A stretch of DNA of 64,000 nucleotides from Candidatus Hydrogenedens sp. (GTDB taxonomy: Bacteria > Hydrogenedentota > Hydrogenedentia > Hydrogenedentales > JAEUWI01). Location of the stretch: NCBI GenBank assembly GCA_016125095.1, contig WGMK01000016.1, positions 185,127 to 249,126 of the forward strand. The letters are read 5' to 3'. A model generated the notes under the pieces. That model was given only the letters and a program-made list of their open reading frames with translations. It was not told the DNA's origin and made no database searches. Below are positions 8,486-16,891 of this stretch, piece after piece (positions within the stretch are counted from its first letter, which is position 1; the number at the start of each line of letters is the position of its first letter). The translations under genes were made by a program, and so were the position numbers.

Positions 8486-9712
8486 TTGCGCATTCTTTTT
8501 CTATGCCAATACTTTCCGCCCGAGATGGGCGCCCCGGCGGCACGCACCCACGAACACGCCCGCGAATGGGTGAAGCTGGGGCACGAAGTGACGGTGCTCT
8601 GCGGCCTGCCCAACCACCCGGACGGCGTCATTCCCGAGAAATACCGCGGCACGCTGCTCTACCGCGAACGCATCGATGGCGTGAATGTGCTGCGCTGCTG
8701 GCTCTATGCAACGCCCAACCGGGGCGTGTTCCGGCGCAGCATTTCATTCGTGTCGTTCATGCTGTCCGCCATGTTCTTCGGGGCGCTGCGCGCGCCCGCC
8801 TGCGATGTGGTCGTGGCGACTTCGCCGCAGATGCTCTGCGGCCTCGCGGGCTATGTCATTGCGCTGGTGAAGCGCCGGCCCTTCGTGCTCGAGGTGCGCG
8901 ACCTGTGGCCCAAGCAGATCATCGATCTCGGCGCCGTGACCAATCCGCTCATCGTGGGGCTGCTGAGCGGCCTCGAGCGGTTCATGTACCACAGCGCGAG
9001 GGCCGTGGTGACCGTGGCCGAGGCGACGCGCGACGAGATTGTGGGTCGCGGATTTGCCGAGGACAAGGTGTTTACGGTAACCAACGGCATCGACGGCGAT
9101 TTCTTCTGCCCGATGGAGCGCGATTCGCCCGTGCGGCAAGAGCACGGCTGGGGCGGGAAAATCGTGGTGATGTATATCGGCACGCACGGGCTGAGCCATG
9201 GTCTAGGCACGATACTCGACACCGCCGAGATGCTGCTGCCGCGCAAGGATATCCAGTTCGTGTTCGTGGGCGCCGGGGCCGAGCGCGAGATGCTGATGCA
9301 GCAGGCGCAGGACCGCTACCTGAAGAACGTGCAATTCCTGCCGATGCAGCAGAAAGACCTGATGCCGCAGTTCTACGCGGCGGCGGATATCTGCCTGGTG
9401 CCGCTGAAAAAGCGGCGGGTGTTCCTCTACAACATCCCCTCGAAGATGTTCGAGATCATGGCCTGCGGCCGGCCGATTATCCTGGGCGCGCGCGGCCAGG
9501 CGCAGAAGCTGCTGGACGAAGCCGGTGCGGGCGTGGCCGTGGAACCGGAAGACCCGCAGGCCTACGCGCACGCGATCCTGAAACTGGCTGACCACCCGGA
9601 GCTGCGGGAAAAATACGGCCGCCACGGACGCGAACACGCGGTGGCGCACTACTCTCGCGCACGGAAAGCGGCCGACTTCGCGGGGATACTCGAGCGGGTC
9701 TGCCCGCGCTAG
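8486..9712 (+). CDS. GT4-family glycosyltransferase (WbuB-like)
   Basis: About 408 residues from a TTG at 8486, which begins the typical GT-B N-terminus RILFLCQYFPPEMGAPAAR. The frame opens at an earlier TTG (8456), but the segment between has no family resemblance. GGAG lies 11 nt before 8486. The acceptor domain holds LCGLPNHPDGVIPEKYRG; the donor domain holds IGTHGLSHGLGTILD, FVGAGAEREML and the EX7E-like region after PSKMFEIMACGRPII. Relatives transfer N-acetyl-hexosamines, often N-acetylfucosamine, during O-antigen or capsule synthesis at the cytoplasmic membrane face. It stands alone on the plus strand, divergent from the heparinase/O-antigen-ligase operon and presumably serving the same polymer. 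Family confident, sugar unknown. Confidence 0.88.
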   Translation: MRILFLCQYFPPEMGAPAARTHEHAREWVKLGHEVTVLCGLPNHPDGVIPEKYRGTLLYRERIDGVNVLRCWLYATPNRGVFRRSISFVSFMLSAMFFGALRAPACDVVVATSPQMLCGLAGYVIALVKRRPFVLEVRDLWPKQIIDLGAVTNPLIVGLLSGLERFMYHSARAVVTVAEATRDEIVGRGFAEDKVFTVTNGIDGDFFCPMERDSPVRQEHGWGGKIVVMYIGTHGLSHGLGTILDTAEMLLPRKDIQFVFVGAGAEREMLMQQAQDRYLKNVQFLPMQQKDLMPQFYAAADICLVPLKKRRVFLYNIPSKMFEIMACGRPIILGARGQAQKLLDEAGAGVAVEPEDPQAYAHAILKLADHPELREKYGRHGREHAVAHYSRARKAADFAGILERVCPR

Positions 9713-10258
9713 ACCGCGTGCCGGCACCTTGATGCGAAAACGCGCTTCCTTCGCCTGAGCCGCAGATTTAATCGTACACCACGGTGACGGGAGCAATTCG
9801 CTCCCTGCGCAAGGCGGGAGCTTGCTCCCGCACTCCAAGGCAGCAAGCTGCAAAAAATCTGCTGCGATTGCGCCTGCACGGTGGGGCGAGACTCCGCCGA
9901 GCCATCTTCAATCGATCGCGTCAGACCTGTGGAGACCTGCCGGTCAGACGAGTAGGCGGGTCAGGAAACCCGCCCACAGCAGGGGGTAGCCCTCGTTGCG
10001 TACACTTGGCGTTTGTATTTCCGAACCACCCGCAACATCGTCATTGCGAGGAGCGAGTCTTCGAGCGACGCGGCAACCTCTTTGTCGTGACGACGGTGGT
10101 GCCGGAGCGTAACCCTGACGACGGACCGGCGTCTTGGACTCATGGGGACATTCGCCCCACCGTCTGCGGCGCAGCCGCCTTGGAGCCAAGATGGCTCGCG
10201 GGTACGCTCGCCCTACCCGTACTGACCGACCCGCTCCCCACCTGGCGTGCCTGCTTCG
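9713..10258. repeat. Gene-free island of short palindromes between convergent genes
   Basis: 546 bp with no credible gene; a 187-codon frame at 9784 has Arg/Ser-rich noise composition. It strings together short hairpins: GGGAGC..GCTCCC (9789-9805), GCGGGAGCTTGCTCCCGC (9814-9831), GTGGGGCGAGACTCCGCC (9881-9898), GGCGGGT..ACCCGCC (9955-9974), then TCATTGCGAGGAGCGAG and CGACGCGGCAACCTC (10041-10080), and a GGCTCGCGGGTACGCTCGCC block near 10193-10212. The 10041-10080 words match a repeat style I know from many bacterial genomes (CGTCATTGCGAGGAGCG...GCGGCAATCTC). It probably represents dispersed REP-like elements collected between two 3' ends, where they may also end transcription. No transposase is present. 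Confidence 0.5.
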
Positions 10259-11221
10259 CTATTGCTGTTCGCGGCGGTGTTCGCGGTATTCGGCCTGGCG
10301 CAGGCGCCAGCGGATGTCTTCGAGCAGCATGCGGTTCACGCCGATGAGATCGGCCAGCAGCCCGACGACGATGAGCAGCGCCCCTCCCCCGAGGAACAAC
10401 CCCGAATAGATGAGCGACTGCACGTTGCCCTGGCCGAGCCCCTGGCTGTAGAAGTACAGAAAGCGCAGTGTGGGAATCAGGCCGATGGCGATGCTGATCA
10501 GCCCCGGCGCGGCGAAAAACCGGAAGGGGCGATAAGTCATGAAAATGCGGACGATGGTGAACAGCGACTGCTGCACGTAGCTGGGGATGCTGCGCACGAG
10601 GCGCGAGGGCCGCAGGTCGGCGTTCACGCGGATCGGCACCGACACGATGGCCATGTTCTTGCGGCCGGCCTGGATGATGGTCTCGAGGGTATAGGTGTAG
10701 GAGTTGAAGCAGTTCAGGCGCATGGCGGCGTCGCGCGTCATGGCGCGGAATCCGCTGGGGGCGTCGGGGATGTCGGTGCCGCTGGCCATGCGCACCACCC
10801 ACGAACCGAGCCGCTGCAGCAGTTTCTTGAGCGGCGAGAAGTGGGCGATCTCCTCGATGGGGCGCGCGCCGACAACGATGTCGGCCTCGCCACGCAGGAT
10901 GGGCGCGATGAGCGCGGGGATGTCTCCCGCGTGGTACTGGTTGTCCGCGTCGGTGTTGACGATGATGTCGGCGCCGTTGCGGATGCAATAATCGATTCCG
11001 ACCATGAAGGCGTTCGACAGGCCGCGGTTCACACCGAGGCGCACCACGTGCTCCACGCCGTGCTCACGCGCCACCTCGCCTGTGCGATCCGACGAGCCGT
11101 CGTCGATGACGAGCCACTGGACGGAATCCACGCCGGGCAGCGTGCGGGGCAATTCCTGCAGGGTGACGCCGAGGGTTTCGGCCTCGTTGTAGCAGGGAAT
11201 CTGAATGAAGAGCTTGGGCAC
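10259..11221 (-). CDS. GT2-family glycosyltransferase with C-terminal membrane helices
   Basis: 320 residues from a GTG at 11219-11221 with GGAAGG six bases upstream. The longer open frame upstream overlaps purN and reads as noise. The GT-A domain shows IQIPCYNEAETLG, VIDDGSSDRTG, RGLSNAFMVGIDYC and the metal-binding NTDADNQYHAGD. Residues about 225-300 contain two or three hydrophobic helices, as in dolichol/undecaprenyl-phosphate mannose or glucose synthases (DPM1/GtrB-like). It probably loads a sugar on a polyprenyl phosphate for surface glycan modification. It starts 11 bp after purN on the same strand, so the two may share a transcript. The sugar is not predictable. Confidence 0.85.
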   Translation of the reverse strand: MPKLFIQIPCYNEAETLGVTLQELPRTLPGVDSVQWLVIDDGSSDRTGEVAREHGVEHVVRLGVNRGLSNAFMVGIDYCIRNGADIIVNTDADNQYHAGDIPALIAPILRGEADIVVGARPIEEIAHFSPLKKLLQRLGSWVVRMASGTDIPDAPSGFRAMTRDAAMRLNCFNSYTYTLETIIQAGRKNMAIVSVPIRVNADLRPSRLVRSIPSYVQQSLFTIVRIFMTYRPFRFFAAPGLISIAIGLIPTLRFLYFYSQGLGQGNVQSLIYSGLFLGGGALLIVVGLLADLIGVNRMLLEDIRWRLRQAEYREHRREQQ

Positions 11222-11232
11222 CGGCCGCCTTC

Positions 11233-11847
11233 CTAGGTGATCTTGACCTTGCGGCCGTCTACCTGCACGCGACCCTTGGCGAACAACTGTACGGCGCGCA
11301 TGTACATCTCGCGCTCCTTCGCCTGCACGCGCTCGGCGAGCAATTCGGGCGTGTCGGCATCGAACACGGGCACCGCTTCCTGTAGGATAATCGGGCCCTG
11401 GTCGTACTCGTTGTCCACGAAGTGCACCGTGACGCCCGTGACCTTGACGCCGTAGTCGAGCACAGCCTGGTGCACCTTGTCGCCATACATGCCCTTGCCG
11501 CAAAAGGCGGGAATCAGCGAGGGGTGGATGTTGATGATCTTGTTCGTGTAGTCCTTGGGAATCTGCAGCAGGCACATGAAACCGGCCAGCACGACCAGTT
11601 CCGCCTTGTGCTCGCGGATGGTCGACCAGATTTCCTCGTTGAACGCCTCGGGATTCTCGCGGAACTTGTGCTGGGTGGCGAAGGCGGGAATATCGTGCTT
11701 GCGCGCCCGCTCGAGCCCGAATGCATCGGGCCGGGAACTGATGACGCAGACAATGCTCGCGTCGAGCATCCCCGCCGCCTGCTTGTCGATCAGGTTCTGC
11801 AACGTCGTGCCGTTGCCAGACAGCAGCACCGCTATCTTGAGTGCCAT
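11233..11847 (-). CDS. purN: Phosphoribosylglycinamide formyltransferase
   Basis: 204 residues, normal for the family. PurN transfers a formyl group from 10-formyl-tetrahydrofolate to GAR in the third step of purine synthesis (cytoplasm). Visible signatures are the N-terminal LLSGNGTTLQNLI that binds the GAR phosphate, the catalytic Asn and His in NIHPSLIPAF and the catalytic Asp in TVHFVDNEYDQGPII. The ATG at 11845-11847 with GGAGG eight bases upstream begins the canonical ALKIAVLLSG. A 43-codon upstream extension is unlike the family. No other pur genes are near; the neighbour downstream is a GT2 glycosyltransferase, so the pairing looks incidental. Confidence 0.95.
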   Translation of the reverse strand: MALKIAVLLSGNGTTLQNLIDKQAAGMLDASIVCVISSRPDAFGLERARKHDIPAFATQHKFRENPEAFNEEIWSTIREHKAELVVLAGFMCLLQIPKDYTNKIINIHPSLIPAFCGKGMYGDKVHQAVLDYGVKVTGVTVHFVDNEYDQGPIILQEAVPVFDADTPELLAERVQAKEREMYMRAVQLFAKGRVQVDGRKVKIT

Positions 11848-12084
11848 GGCGTGAACTTCCTCCTGATACTCCGCCCCGCGCCGGCGCGTCCCTTTGCGCC
11901 GGTGCCGCAAGAATAACACGGCAGGCACCGCGAATTGACAGTGCGACGGCCGCCCCGTTCCGAAAGCTCGTATCACATACCTTGCGAGCGATTCGTTCTA
12001 CGTCGATTCGAAAATGCGAAGGTCACGTAAAGTCCGCCAAGCCCCTCGCCTCCCGGTCGAATTTCGAGTTGCAGAATTCATTGT

Positions 12085-12113
12085 TTGACAGCATGTCAGT
12101 TACCTAGTAGTAT
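12085..12113 (+). promoter_or_regulatory. Promoter with dyad overlapping the -35, for the ELWxSDGT protein
   Basis: TTGACA (12085-12090), 17-nt spacer, TAGTAT (12108-12113). Predicted start near 12120, about 70 nt before the ATG at 12190. The inverted repeat TGACA-GCA-TGTCA (12086-12098) overlaps the -35 and could bind a repressor. The remaining bases of the 342-bp gap (11848-12189) show nothing else I can name. Confidence 0.6.
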
Positions 12114-12189
12114 TTCTACGGGTCATCTCACGGAATTTCTCGAACGGAGTTCCATCCACTTCACAACGGCCTATTGGGGGGAATTCGCG

Positions 12190-13878
12190 ATGGCTACAAC
12201 TGAGAACGCAGTCTTTAGCACCTATATCGCTTTGTCGATCTTGCTGGCCTGCGCATGGAGTGCAAGCGCCGAAGTGCAGCTGGAGCCTGTCGAATCGGGC
12301 GGCAGGCTGTTTTACTTTCAAACGGACTATCTGGGCGCAGTGCCGGAATTACAGCTCTGGAAGAGCGATGGGACCACGGCGGGAACGGAGGTCGTGCGCA
12401 GGTTTTCCGGAATCGAATACGTCGACGAAGGGGCGGTAAACGACCTCGTGGCAGCCGACACCCGCGTGTTCTTCGTGTTGTGGAGTACGGAACATGGCCG
12501 GGATCTGTGGACCAGCGACGGGACGGAGGCCGGTACGCTACTCGTAAAGGGTCTTCTCCCCGGCGAAGATGACTCCTTCATTACCTACCCGATTGCCTTG
12601 GGCAATCAGTTGCTGTTTTTCGCCGACGACGGCCTGCACGGGAACGAACTCTGGGCGAGCGATGGCACCAGCGAAGGCACGCGGCTGGTGAAGGACATCA
12701 CGGAAGGCCGGTCGTCGACCGACGTCAGCTTCGGTCCCCCGCGACTCTACAAGGATCGCGTCGTGTTCGCCACAGAGGAAGACTACTGGCGTACGGACGG
12801 TACCGACGCCGGTACTGTGAGGGACACCGCCTACTCGTATGCGCTCACAATGGGCACGGAGTTAAACGGAAGCACGTATTTCGCGGATGAAGGCGGCATT
12901 TGGCGCACCGACGATAGCGGGGCGACCCGGGAGCTGGCCATCGAAGTGGCGACCTATGCGGTCGTGGCCGCAGGCGACCAGCTGTTTTTTCCGGCAACCG
13001 ACCCCGAGCATGGCGAAGAACTATGGGTCAGCGACGGAACGACCGCAGGCACTCAGATGGTCTTGGATATCCGGCCGGGCGTCGGCAGCTCTTCGCCGCA
13101 GCGGCTGAACGCCATCAACGGCGTCCTCCTGTTCAACGCGTATACGAACGACAACGGCCGCGAACTATGGGCAAGCGACGGAACGGCGGAAGGAACCCGG
13201 CTGCTTGAGGAATTCGTCGCAGGCAGCGGACCGCCCAACGACTATTTCTTCGGCGCGCCGCGGCAGCATGTGATGGTCGGTAATACGCTCTTCTTCACCG
13301 TGGAAAGCGACGCCTACGGGGTGGAACTGTGGAAAAGCGATGGCTCGCCTGAGGGCACGCAGCTGGTCAAGGACATCCGCGCGGGCGCGAACTCATCGAA
13401 TCCGCGATGGCTCACGGCGGTCAACGGCGCGCTGATGTTCTTCGCCTCGAACCACCTCTGGGTCAGCGATGGGACCGAAGCGGGTACGGTTCAGGTGATG
13501 AGTACCTCGGACAACGAGGGAGAGGACGAGGGGGAACCGGAGACCGATCCGCAGCCGATCTCCGTGCTGCTTGCCACCCAGATTCTTGATGCGTTCGAGG
13601 TTTATGACGCCAACAGCGACAACCGCCTCAGCCGAGCGGAACTCGCCTTTGTACTGGACGATACCGGCTTCGACCGGCTCGACGCTGACGAAAGCGGTTT
13701 CGTGAACGATCAGGAACTCGCGGCCTATATTCAGGAGGAATCCACGGTATTCGGCTGCGGCTGCCACGGTACGACGATCGCCCCGTGGCGCGACGGCTGG
13801 CAGGGTCTGGGCGACGTGCTGGCCTTCCTGTGTTCGCTGGCGGCGCTCGCCGGTTTCCAGCGTTCCTTCCCCAGCTAG
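12190..13878 (+). CDS. ELWxSDGT-repeat surface protein with EF-hand pair and Cys-rich C-terminal anchor-like tail
   Basis: 562 residues from the ATG at 12190, preceded by a G-rich Shine-Dalgarno and starting a signal peptide (about 27 residues, ending SASA). At least eight repeats of the ELWxSDGTxxGT type follow (LQLWKSDGTTAGT, NELWASDGTSEGT and others), probably forming a beta-propeller outside the cytoplasm. Two EF-hand loops, DANSDNRLSRAE and DADESGFVNDQE, come at about residues 471-482 and 495-506. The end has a GCGC cysteine motif, a hydrophobic stretch (GDVLAFLCSLAALAGF) and Arg, the layout of a C-terminal sorting signal resembling MYXO-CTERM-like tags. The longer frame upstream contains the promoter, so it was rejected. 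The family's role is unknown; Ca-stabilised surface attachment is inference. Confidence 0.85.
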   Translation: MATTENAVFSTYIALSILLACAWSASAEVQLEPVESGGRLFYFQTDYLGAVPELQLWKSDGTTAGTEVVRRFSGIEYVDEGAVNDLVAADTRVFFVLWSTEHGRDLWTSDGTEAGTLLVKGLLPGEDDSFITYPIALGNQLLFFADDGLHGNELWASDGTSEGTRLVKDITEGRSSTDVSFGPPRLYKDRVVFATEEDYWRTDGTDAGTVRDTAYSYALTMGTELNGSTYFADEGGIWRTDDSGATRELAIEVATYAVVAAGDQLFFPATDPEHGEELWVSDGTTAGTQMVLDIRPGVGSSSPQRLNAINGVLLFNAYTNDNGRELWASDGTAEGTRLLEEFVAGSGPPNDYFFGAPRQHVMVGNTLFFTVESDAYGVELWKSDGSPEGTQLVKDIRAGANSSNPRWLTAVNGALMFFASNHLWVSDGTEAGTVQVMSTSDNEGEDEGEPETDPQPISVLLATQILDAFEVYDANSDNRLSRAELAFVLDDTGFDRLDADESGFVNDQELAAYIQEESTVFGCGCHGTTIAPWRDGWQGLGDVLAFLCSLAALAGFQRSFPS

Positions 13879-13905
13879 CGCCTGACGATACCTACGATCC
13901 ATTCG

Positions 13906-13947
13906 CGGCGGCCGCAGCCCTCGGGGGGCGCGGCCGCCGTTCGTTTT
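13906..13947 (+). terminator. Rho-independent terminator after the ELWxSDGT gene
   Basis: A perfect 10-bp stem, CGGCGGCCGC (13906-13915) and GCGGCCGCCG (13930-13939), with a 14-nt loop, is followed by TTCGTTTTT. It lies 28 bp past the stop at 13878. The rest of the gap to 14089 holds only the ribosome site of the next gene. Confidence 0.75.
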
Positions 13948-14089
13948 TCCGCCTAAGGGAGACTTTTCCGGTGGACGGCGCTTGCGCCGCATCGCGCAGC
14001 TTGCGCTCATGCTGCGGAATGGCTAGGCTTTCAATTTCGTTAGGCGCTGTGCGAGCGGGCATGCGCCGCGACTGGAGGAGAGGTTCTTC

Positions 14090-14707
14090 ATGAAGACAGG
14101 CTTTGGCGCCTTGGTGTCCGTGATGATTGCCGCGTTTGCGGCCGCGGGAGCGCATGCGGAGATTAAGATTTCCCTCGAAATCGAGGGCACGGTGGGCGAA
14201 ATCATGCAGGTGCTGCGCACTCTGAAAGACGCCGGCCTGGGCGGCGAACCGGGACGCCCGGAGGAGGGCATGAAGCTGGAGGTGCACAGCAGTGCATCGC
14301 CGGAGGGGGAAGCACCCGCGGAAATGCCCGTGCCCGAGGCACCACCGGCCCCCGCGCTCGCATTTCACGAGCTGACTGTCGAGCCCGGCGTGGTGCGCGC
14401 GGGCGAAGTGGTGCATGTGCGGGTGCGATTGTCCGACCCCGATATGCGGGTCGACACGGTAGAGGCAACGCTGACCCATGGGGACCAGAGTTTCGCCTTT
14501 GATTTGTTCGACAATGCGAGCCACGGTGACGCCACGGCCAACGATGGCCTGTGGAGCGTGGACGCCCTGATGCCCCAGGCCTCCGATGTGGGCGAGTTTA
14601 CCCTGGTGCTGCGCGCCTACGATTCGCTGGGCGCGCCCGTAACCGTGAACGTGAACGGCGCGGCCGAGCCGGTTTCGGCCACCGCGCAGCTCAGCGTACA
14701 GCCATAG
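14090..14707 (+). CDS. Secreted protein with choice-of-anchor X-like beta domain
   Basis: 205 residues. Signal peptide at 1-23 (hydrophobic core, ending AHAE). A short helical, acidic region is followed by a Pro/Ala/Glu-rich linker at about 65-88. Then comes a beta-sandwich-like domain containing FDNASHGDATANDGLWSV, the pattern seen in choice-of-anchor X domains (dDGthGDatAgDGvYs). A strong GGAGGAGAGG precedes the ATG. The stop is 9 bp before larB, so it may be the first gene of the larB-larC-coaD transcript, but no functional link to nickel cofactor synthesis is apparent. Periplasmic or surface location is inferred; specific role unknown. Confidence 0.75.
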   Translation: MKTGFGALVSVMIAAFAAAGAHAEIKISLEIEGTVGEIMQVLRTLKDAGLGGEPGRPEEGMKLEVHSSASPEGEAPAEMPVPEAPPAPALAFHELTVEPGVVRAGEVVHVRVRLSDPDMRVDTVEATLTHGDQSFAFDLFDNASHGDATANDGLWSVDALMPQASDVGEFTLVLRAYDSLGAPVTVNVNGAAEPVSATAQLSVQP

Positions 14708-14716
14708 GACTTTTTT

Positions 14717-15478
14717 ATGGACCCCCGGCTTATTGAAGAATTGCTGCGTCAGGTGGCCGGGGGCGCGATGGCCCCGGAAGAGGCGATGGCGCGCCTGCGC
14801 GATCTCCCCTTCGAGGATCTCGGCTTCGCGAAGATCGACCATCACCGTCCGCTACGGAAGGGCTATCCCGAGACGATTTTCTGCTCGGGGAAGACCCCGG
14901 CACAGGTGGTAGAAATCGCGGCGCGGATGAAGGCGCACGGCAACGTGCTGGGCACGCGCTGCTCCGACGCGGTGCTGAACGCCGTGGCGGCGGCGCACCC
15001 CGAAGCCGCGCGCAATGAAACCGCACGCACCTTCACGATTCTCCCCCACCCCCCGGAAATGCTCGAGGGCTACGTGGCCGTGGTCTGCGCAGGCACGAGC
15101 GATCTGCCGGTGGCGGAAGAGGCGGCGGTCACGCTGGAAACCATGGGCTGCCGTGTCGAGCGGATTAACGACGTGGGCGTGGCGGGCATTCATCGCCTGT
15201 TCGAGCAGCGCCCCAAGCTGGAGGGCGCCAACGCGCTGATTGTGTGCGCGGGTATGGAAGGCGCGCTGCCGAGCGTGGTGGCCGGCCTGGTGCGCGCGCC
15301 CTGCATCGGCGTGCCCACCAGCGTGGGCTATGGCGCCAGCTTCGGCGGTGTCGCTGCGCTGCTGGGGATGCTAAACTCCTGTGCAAGCGGCCTGACGGTG
15401 GTGAACATCGACAATGGCTTCGGCGCGGCGTGCGCGGCGGCCGCTATCCACCGCATTGCCAATGGAGTGGCCCTATGA
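14717..15478 (+). CDS. larB: Nickel-pincer cofactor biosynthesis protein LarB
   Basis: 253 residues, normal length. LarB carboxylates the pyridinium ring of nicotinic acid adenine dinucleotide and hydrolyses the phosphoanhydride, giving the precursor of the nickel-pincer nucleotide used by lactate racemase and other LarA-type enzymes. The C-terminal half is the PurE-like AIR-carboxylase fold: VVCAGTSDLPVAEEAA, NDVGVAGIHRL, CAGMEGALPSVVAGL and GVPTSVGYGASFGG. The N-terminus carries the usual helical region and DHHRPLRKGYPETIFC. AGGA stands six bases before the ATG. Its stop overlaps the larC start by ATGA. No larA or larE lies in the window. Confidence 0.93.
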   Translation: MDPRLIEELLRQVAGGAMAPEEAMARLRDLPFEDLGFAKIDHHRPLRKGYPETIFCSGKTPAQVVEIAARMKAHGNVLGTRCSDAVLNAVAAAHPEAARNETARTFTILPHPPEMLEGYVAVVCAGTSDLPVAEEAAVTLETMGCRVERINDVGVAGIHRLFEQRPKLEGANALIVCAGMEGALPSVVAGLVRAPCIGVPTSVGYGASFGGVAALLGMLNSCASGLTVVNIDNGFGAACAAAAIHRIANGVAL

Positions 15479-16887
15479 AGATTGCGTATTTCGATTGCTT
15501 CAGCGGCATCAGCGGCGACATGACCGTCGGCGCGCTGCTGGATGCAGGCGCCGATTTCGGCGCGCTCAAGGCGGGACTCGACAGCCTCGGTGTGGAAGGC
15601 TACGAGATTAGCGCCGAGAAGATCGTGAAAAAGGGGGTAACCGCCACCAAGTTCCGGGTGCGCGTGGAGGGTCAGGAGGACGACCACCACCACGATCATG
15701 ATCATGCCCACAAGCACGATCACGAGCACCACCATGAACATGATCACGGCCATGAGCATCACCAGCAGGAGCACGAGCATAGCCATGCGCACAGTCACGC
15801 GCATGAGCATACCCATAGCCATGGCCACACGCATGAACATAGCCATGAGCACGAACACGGGCACCACCATCACCACCACCACGAGCCGCATAAACACGAG
15901 CACAAGCACCACCACCCGCACCGTCACCTGCGGCATGTGGAGGCGATTATCGACGCGGGCGATCTGCCGCAGCCGGTAAAGGACGGCGCGAAGGCGTCGT
16001 TCCGGATTCTGGCGGAGGCCGAGGCTTCGGTGCATGGCATGTCTATCGAGAGCGTGCACTTCCACGAAGTGGGCGCGGTGGACAGCATCGTGGATACCGT
16101 GGGCGCGCACCTCGCGCTGCACCTGCTGGGCGTGGAGGCCGTCTACGCCTCGAACGTGCACGTGGGCTCCGGCACGATAAAATGCGCGCACGGCATCATG
16201 CCGGTGCCGGCTCCGGCCACGGCCCGGCTGTTGCGCGATATCCCCACCTATGGCGGCGAGGTACAGGGCGAACTCGTGACCCCGACCGGCGCGGCACTGC
16301 TGAAGACCTGGGCAAAGGGCTACGGCCGAAGCCCGGCCATGCGCGCCAGCGCCATCGGCTACGGCGCGGGCGACAAGGATCTGCCGGACCGCGCCAATGT
16401 CTTACGGGTGCAAATTGGCGAGGCCGAAGACGCCGGCGTGCCGCTGGAAACAGTCGGCGTGGTCGAGGCGAACGTGGACGACATGAGCGGCGAACTGGTG
16501 CCGGTGGTTATCGATGCGCTGCTGGCCGCCGGGGCGAAGGATGCCTTCGTGACGCCCGCCATTGGAAAGAAGGGCCGCCCTGCGTATGTGCTGACCGCGC
16601 TGTGCGAGCCGGCGGCTTCCAGCCGCATGGCGGAACTCATGCTGCGCAACAGCACCTCGATTGGCGCACGCATCCGCACCGAGCAGCGGCTGGTGGCGGA
16701 CCGCCGCATGGCAGAAGTTGAAACCTCCTACGGGCCCATCGCAGTCAAGGTGGCCTCGCTGGGCGGCGCGCTGTTGAATGCCGCCCCGGAATTCGAATCG
16801 TGCCGCGCCGCGGCAGAGCACCATGGCGCGACGGTGAAGACGGTCTACCTGGCCGCGCTCGCCGCCGCCCAATCCCTGGAAGGCTGA
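15475..16887 (+). CDS. larC: Nickel-pincer cofactor nickel insertase LarC with a very long His-rich insert
   Basis: 470 residues as one uninterrupted frame, unlike lactobacilli where a programmed frameshift joins LarC1 and LarC2. LarC inserts nickel into the pincer nucleotide using CTP. Family features: DCFSGISGDMTVGALLDAG at the start, HFHEVGAVDSIVDTVG, NVHVGSGTIKCAHGIMPVPAPA, GELVTPTGAAL and the C-terminal NVDDMSGELV. Residues about 69-153 are a low-complexity segment with roughly 47 histidines interleaved with Asp, Glu, Ser and Thr. Such tracts occur in LarC and other nickel proteins and are thought to store Ni, but this one is at the long end. The ATG overlaps the larB stop, so translation is coupled. 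The longer upstream frame overlaps larB and was rejected. Confidence 0.95.
   Translation: MKIAYFDCFSGISGDMTVGALLDAGADFGALKAGLDSLGVEGYEISAEKIVKKGVTATKFRVRVEGQEDDHHHDHDHAHKHDHEHHHEHDHGHEHHQQEHEHSHAHSHAHEHTHSHGHTHEHSHEHEHGHHHHHHHEPHKHEHKHHHPHRHLRHVEAIIDAGDLPQPVKDGAKASFRILAEAEASVHGMSIESVHFHEVGAVDSIVDTVGAHLALHLLGVEAVYASNVHVGSGTIKCAHGIMPVPAPATARLLRDIPTYGGEVQGELVTPTGAALLKTWAKGYGRSPAMRASAIGYGAGDKDLPDRANVLRVQIGEAEDAGVPLETVGVVEANVDDMSGELVPVVIDALLAAGAKDAFVTPAIGKKGRPAYVLTALCEPAASSRMAELMLRNSTSIGARIRTEQRLVADRRMAEVETSYGPIAVKVASLGGALLNAAPEFESCRAAAEHHGATVKTVYLAALAAAQSLEG
15683..15935 (+). repeat. Low-complexity His-codon tract inside larC
   Basis: About 250 bp of CAC/CAT codons alternating mainly with GAC, GAG, AGC and ACG. 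This encodes the LarC histidine-rich insert. It is prone to slippage, so length variation between strains or assembly errors should be expected here. Confidence 0.85.
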
Positions 16888-16891
16888 GTAC

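Noticed and set aside
9784..10347. 187-codon frame in the palindrome island
   Set aside because: Arg/Ser/Cys-rich with no domain, and it runs into the GT2 gene on the other strand.
15328..16191. Frame antisense to the larC His tract (Val/Met-rich, membrane-like)
   Set aside because: It is simply the complement of CAC/CAT codons read as GTG/ATG.
15475..16887. Possible programmed frameshift in larC as in lactobacilli
   Set aside because: The chain is open from the N-terminal LarC1 part to the LarC2 end in one frame, so none is needed.
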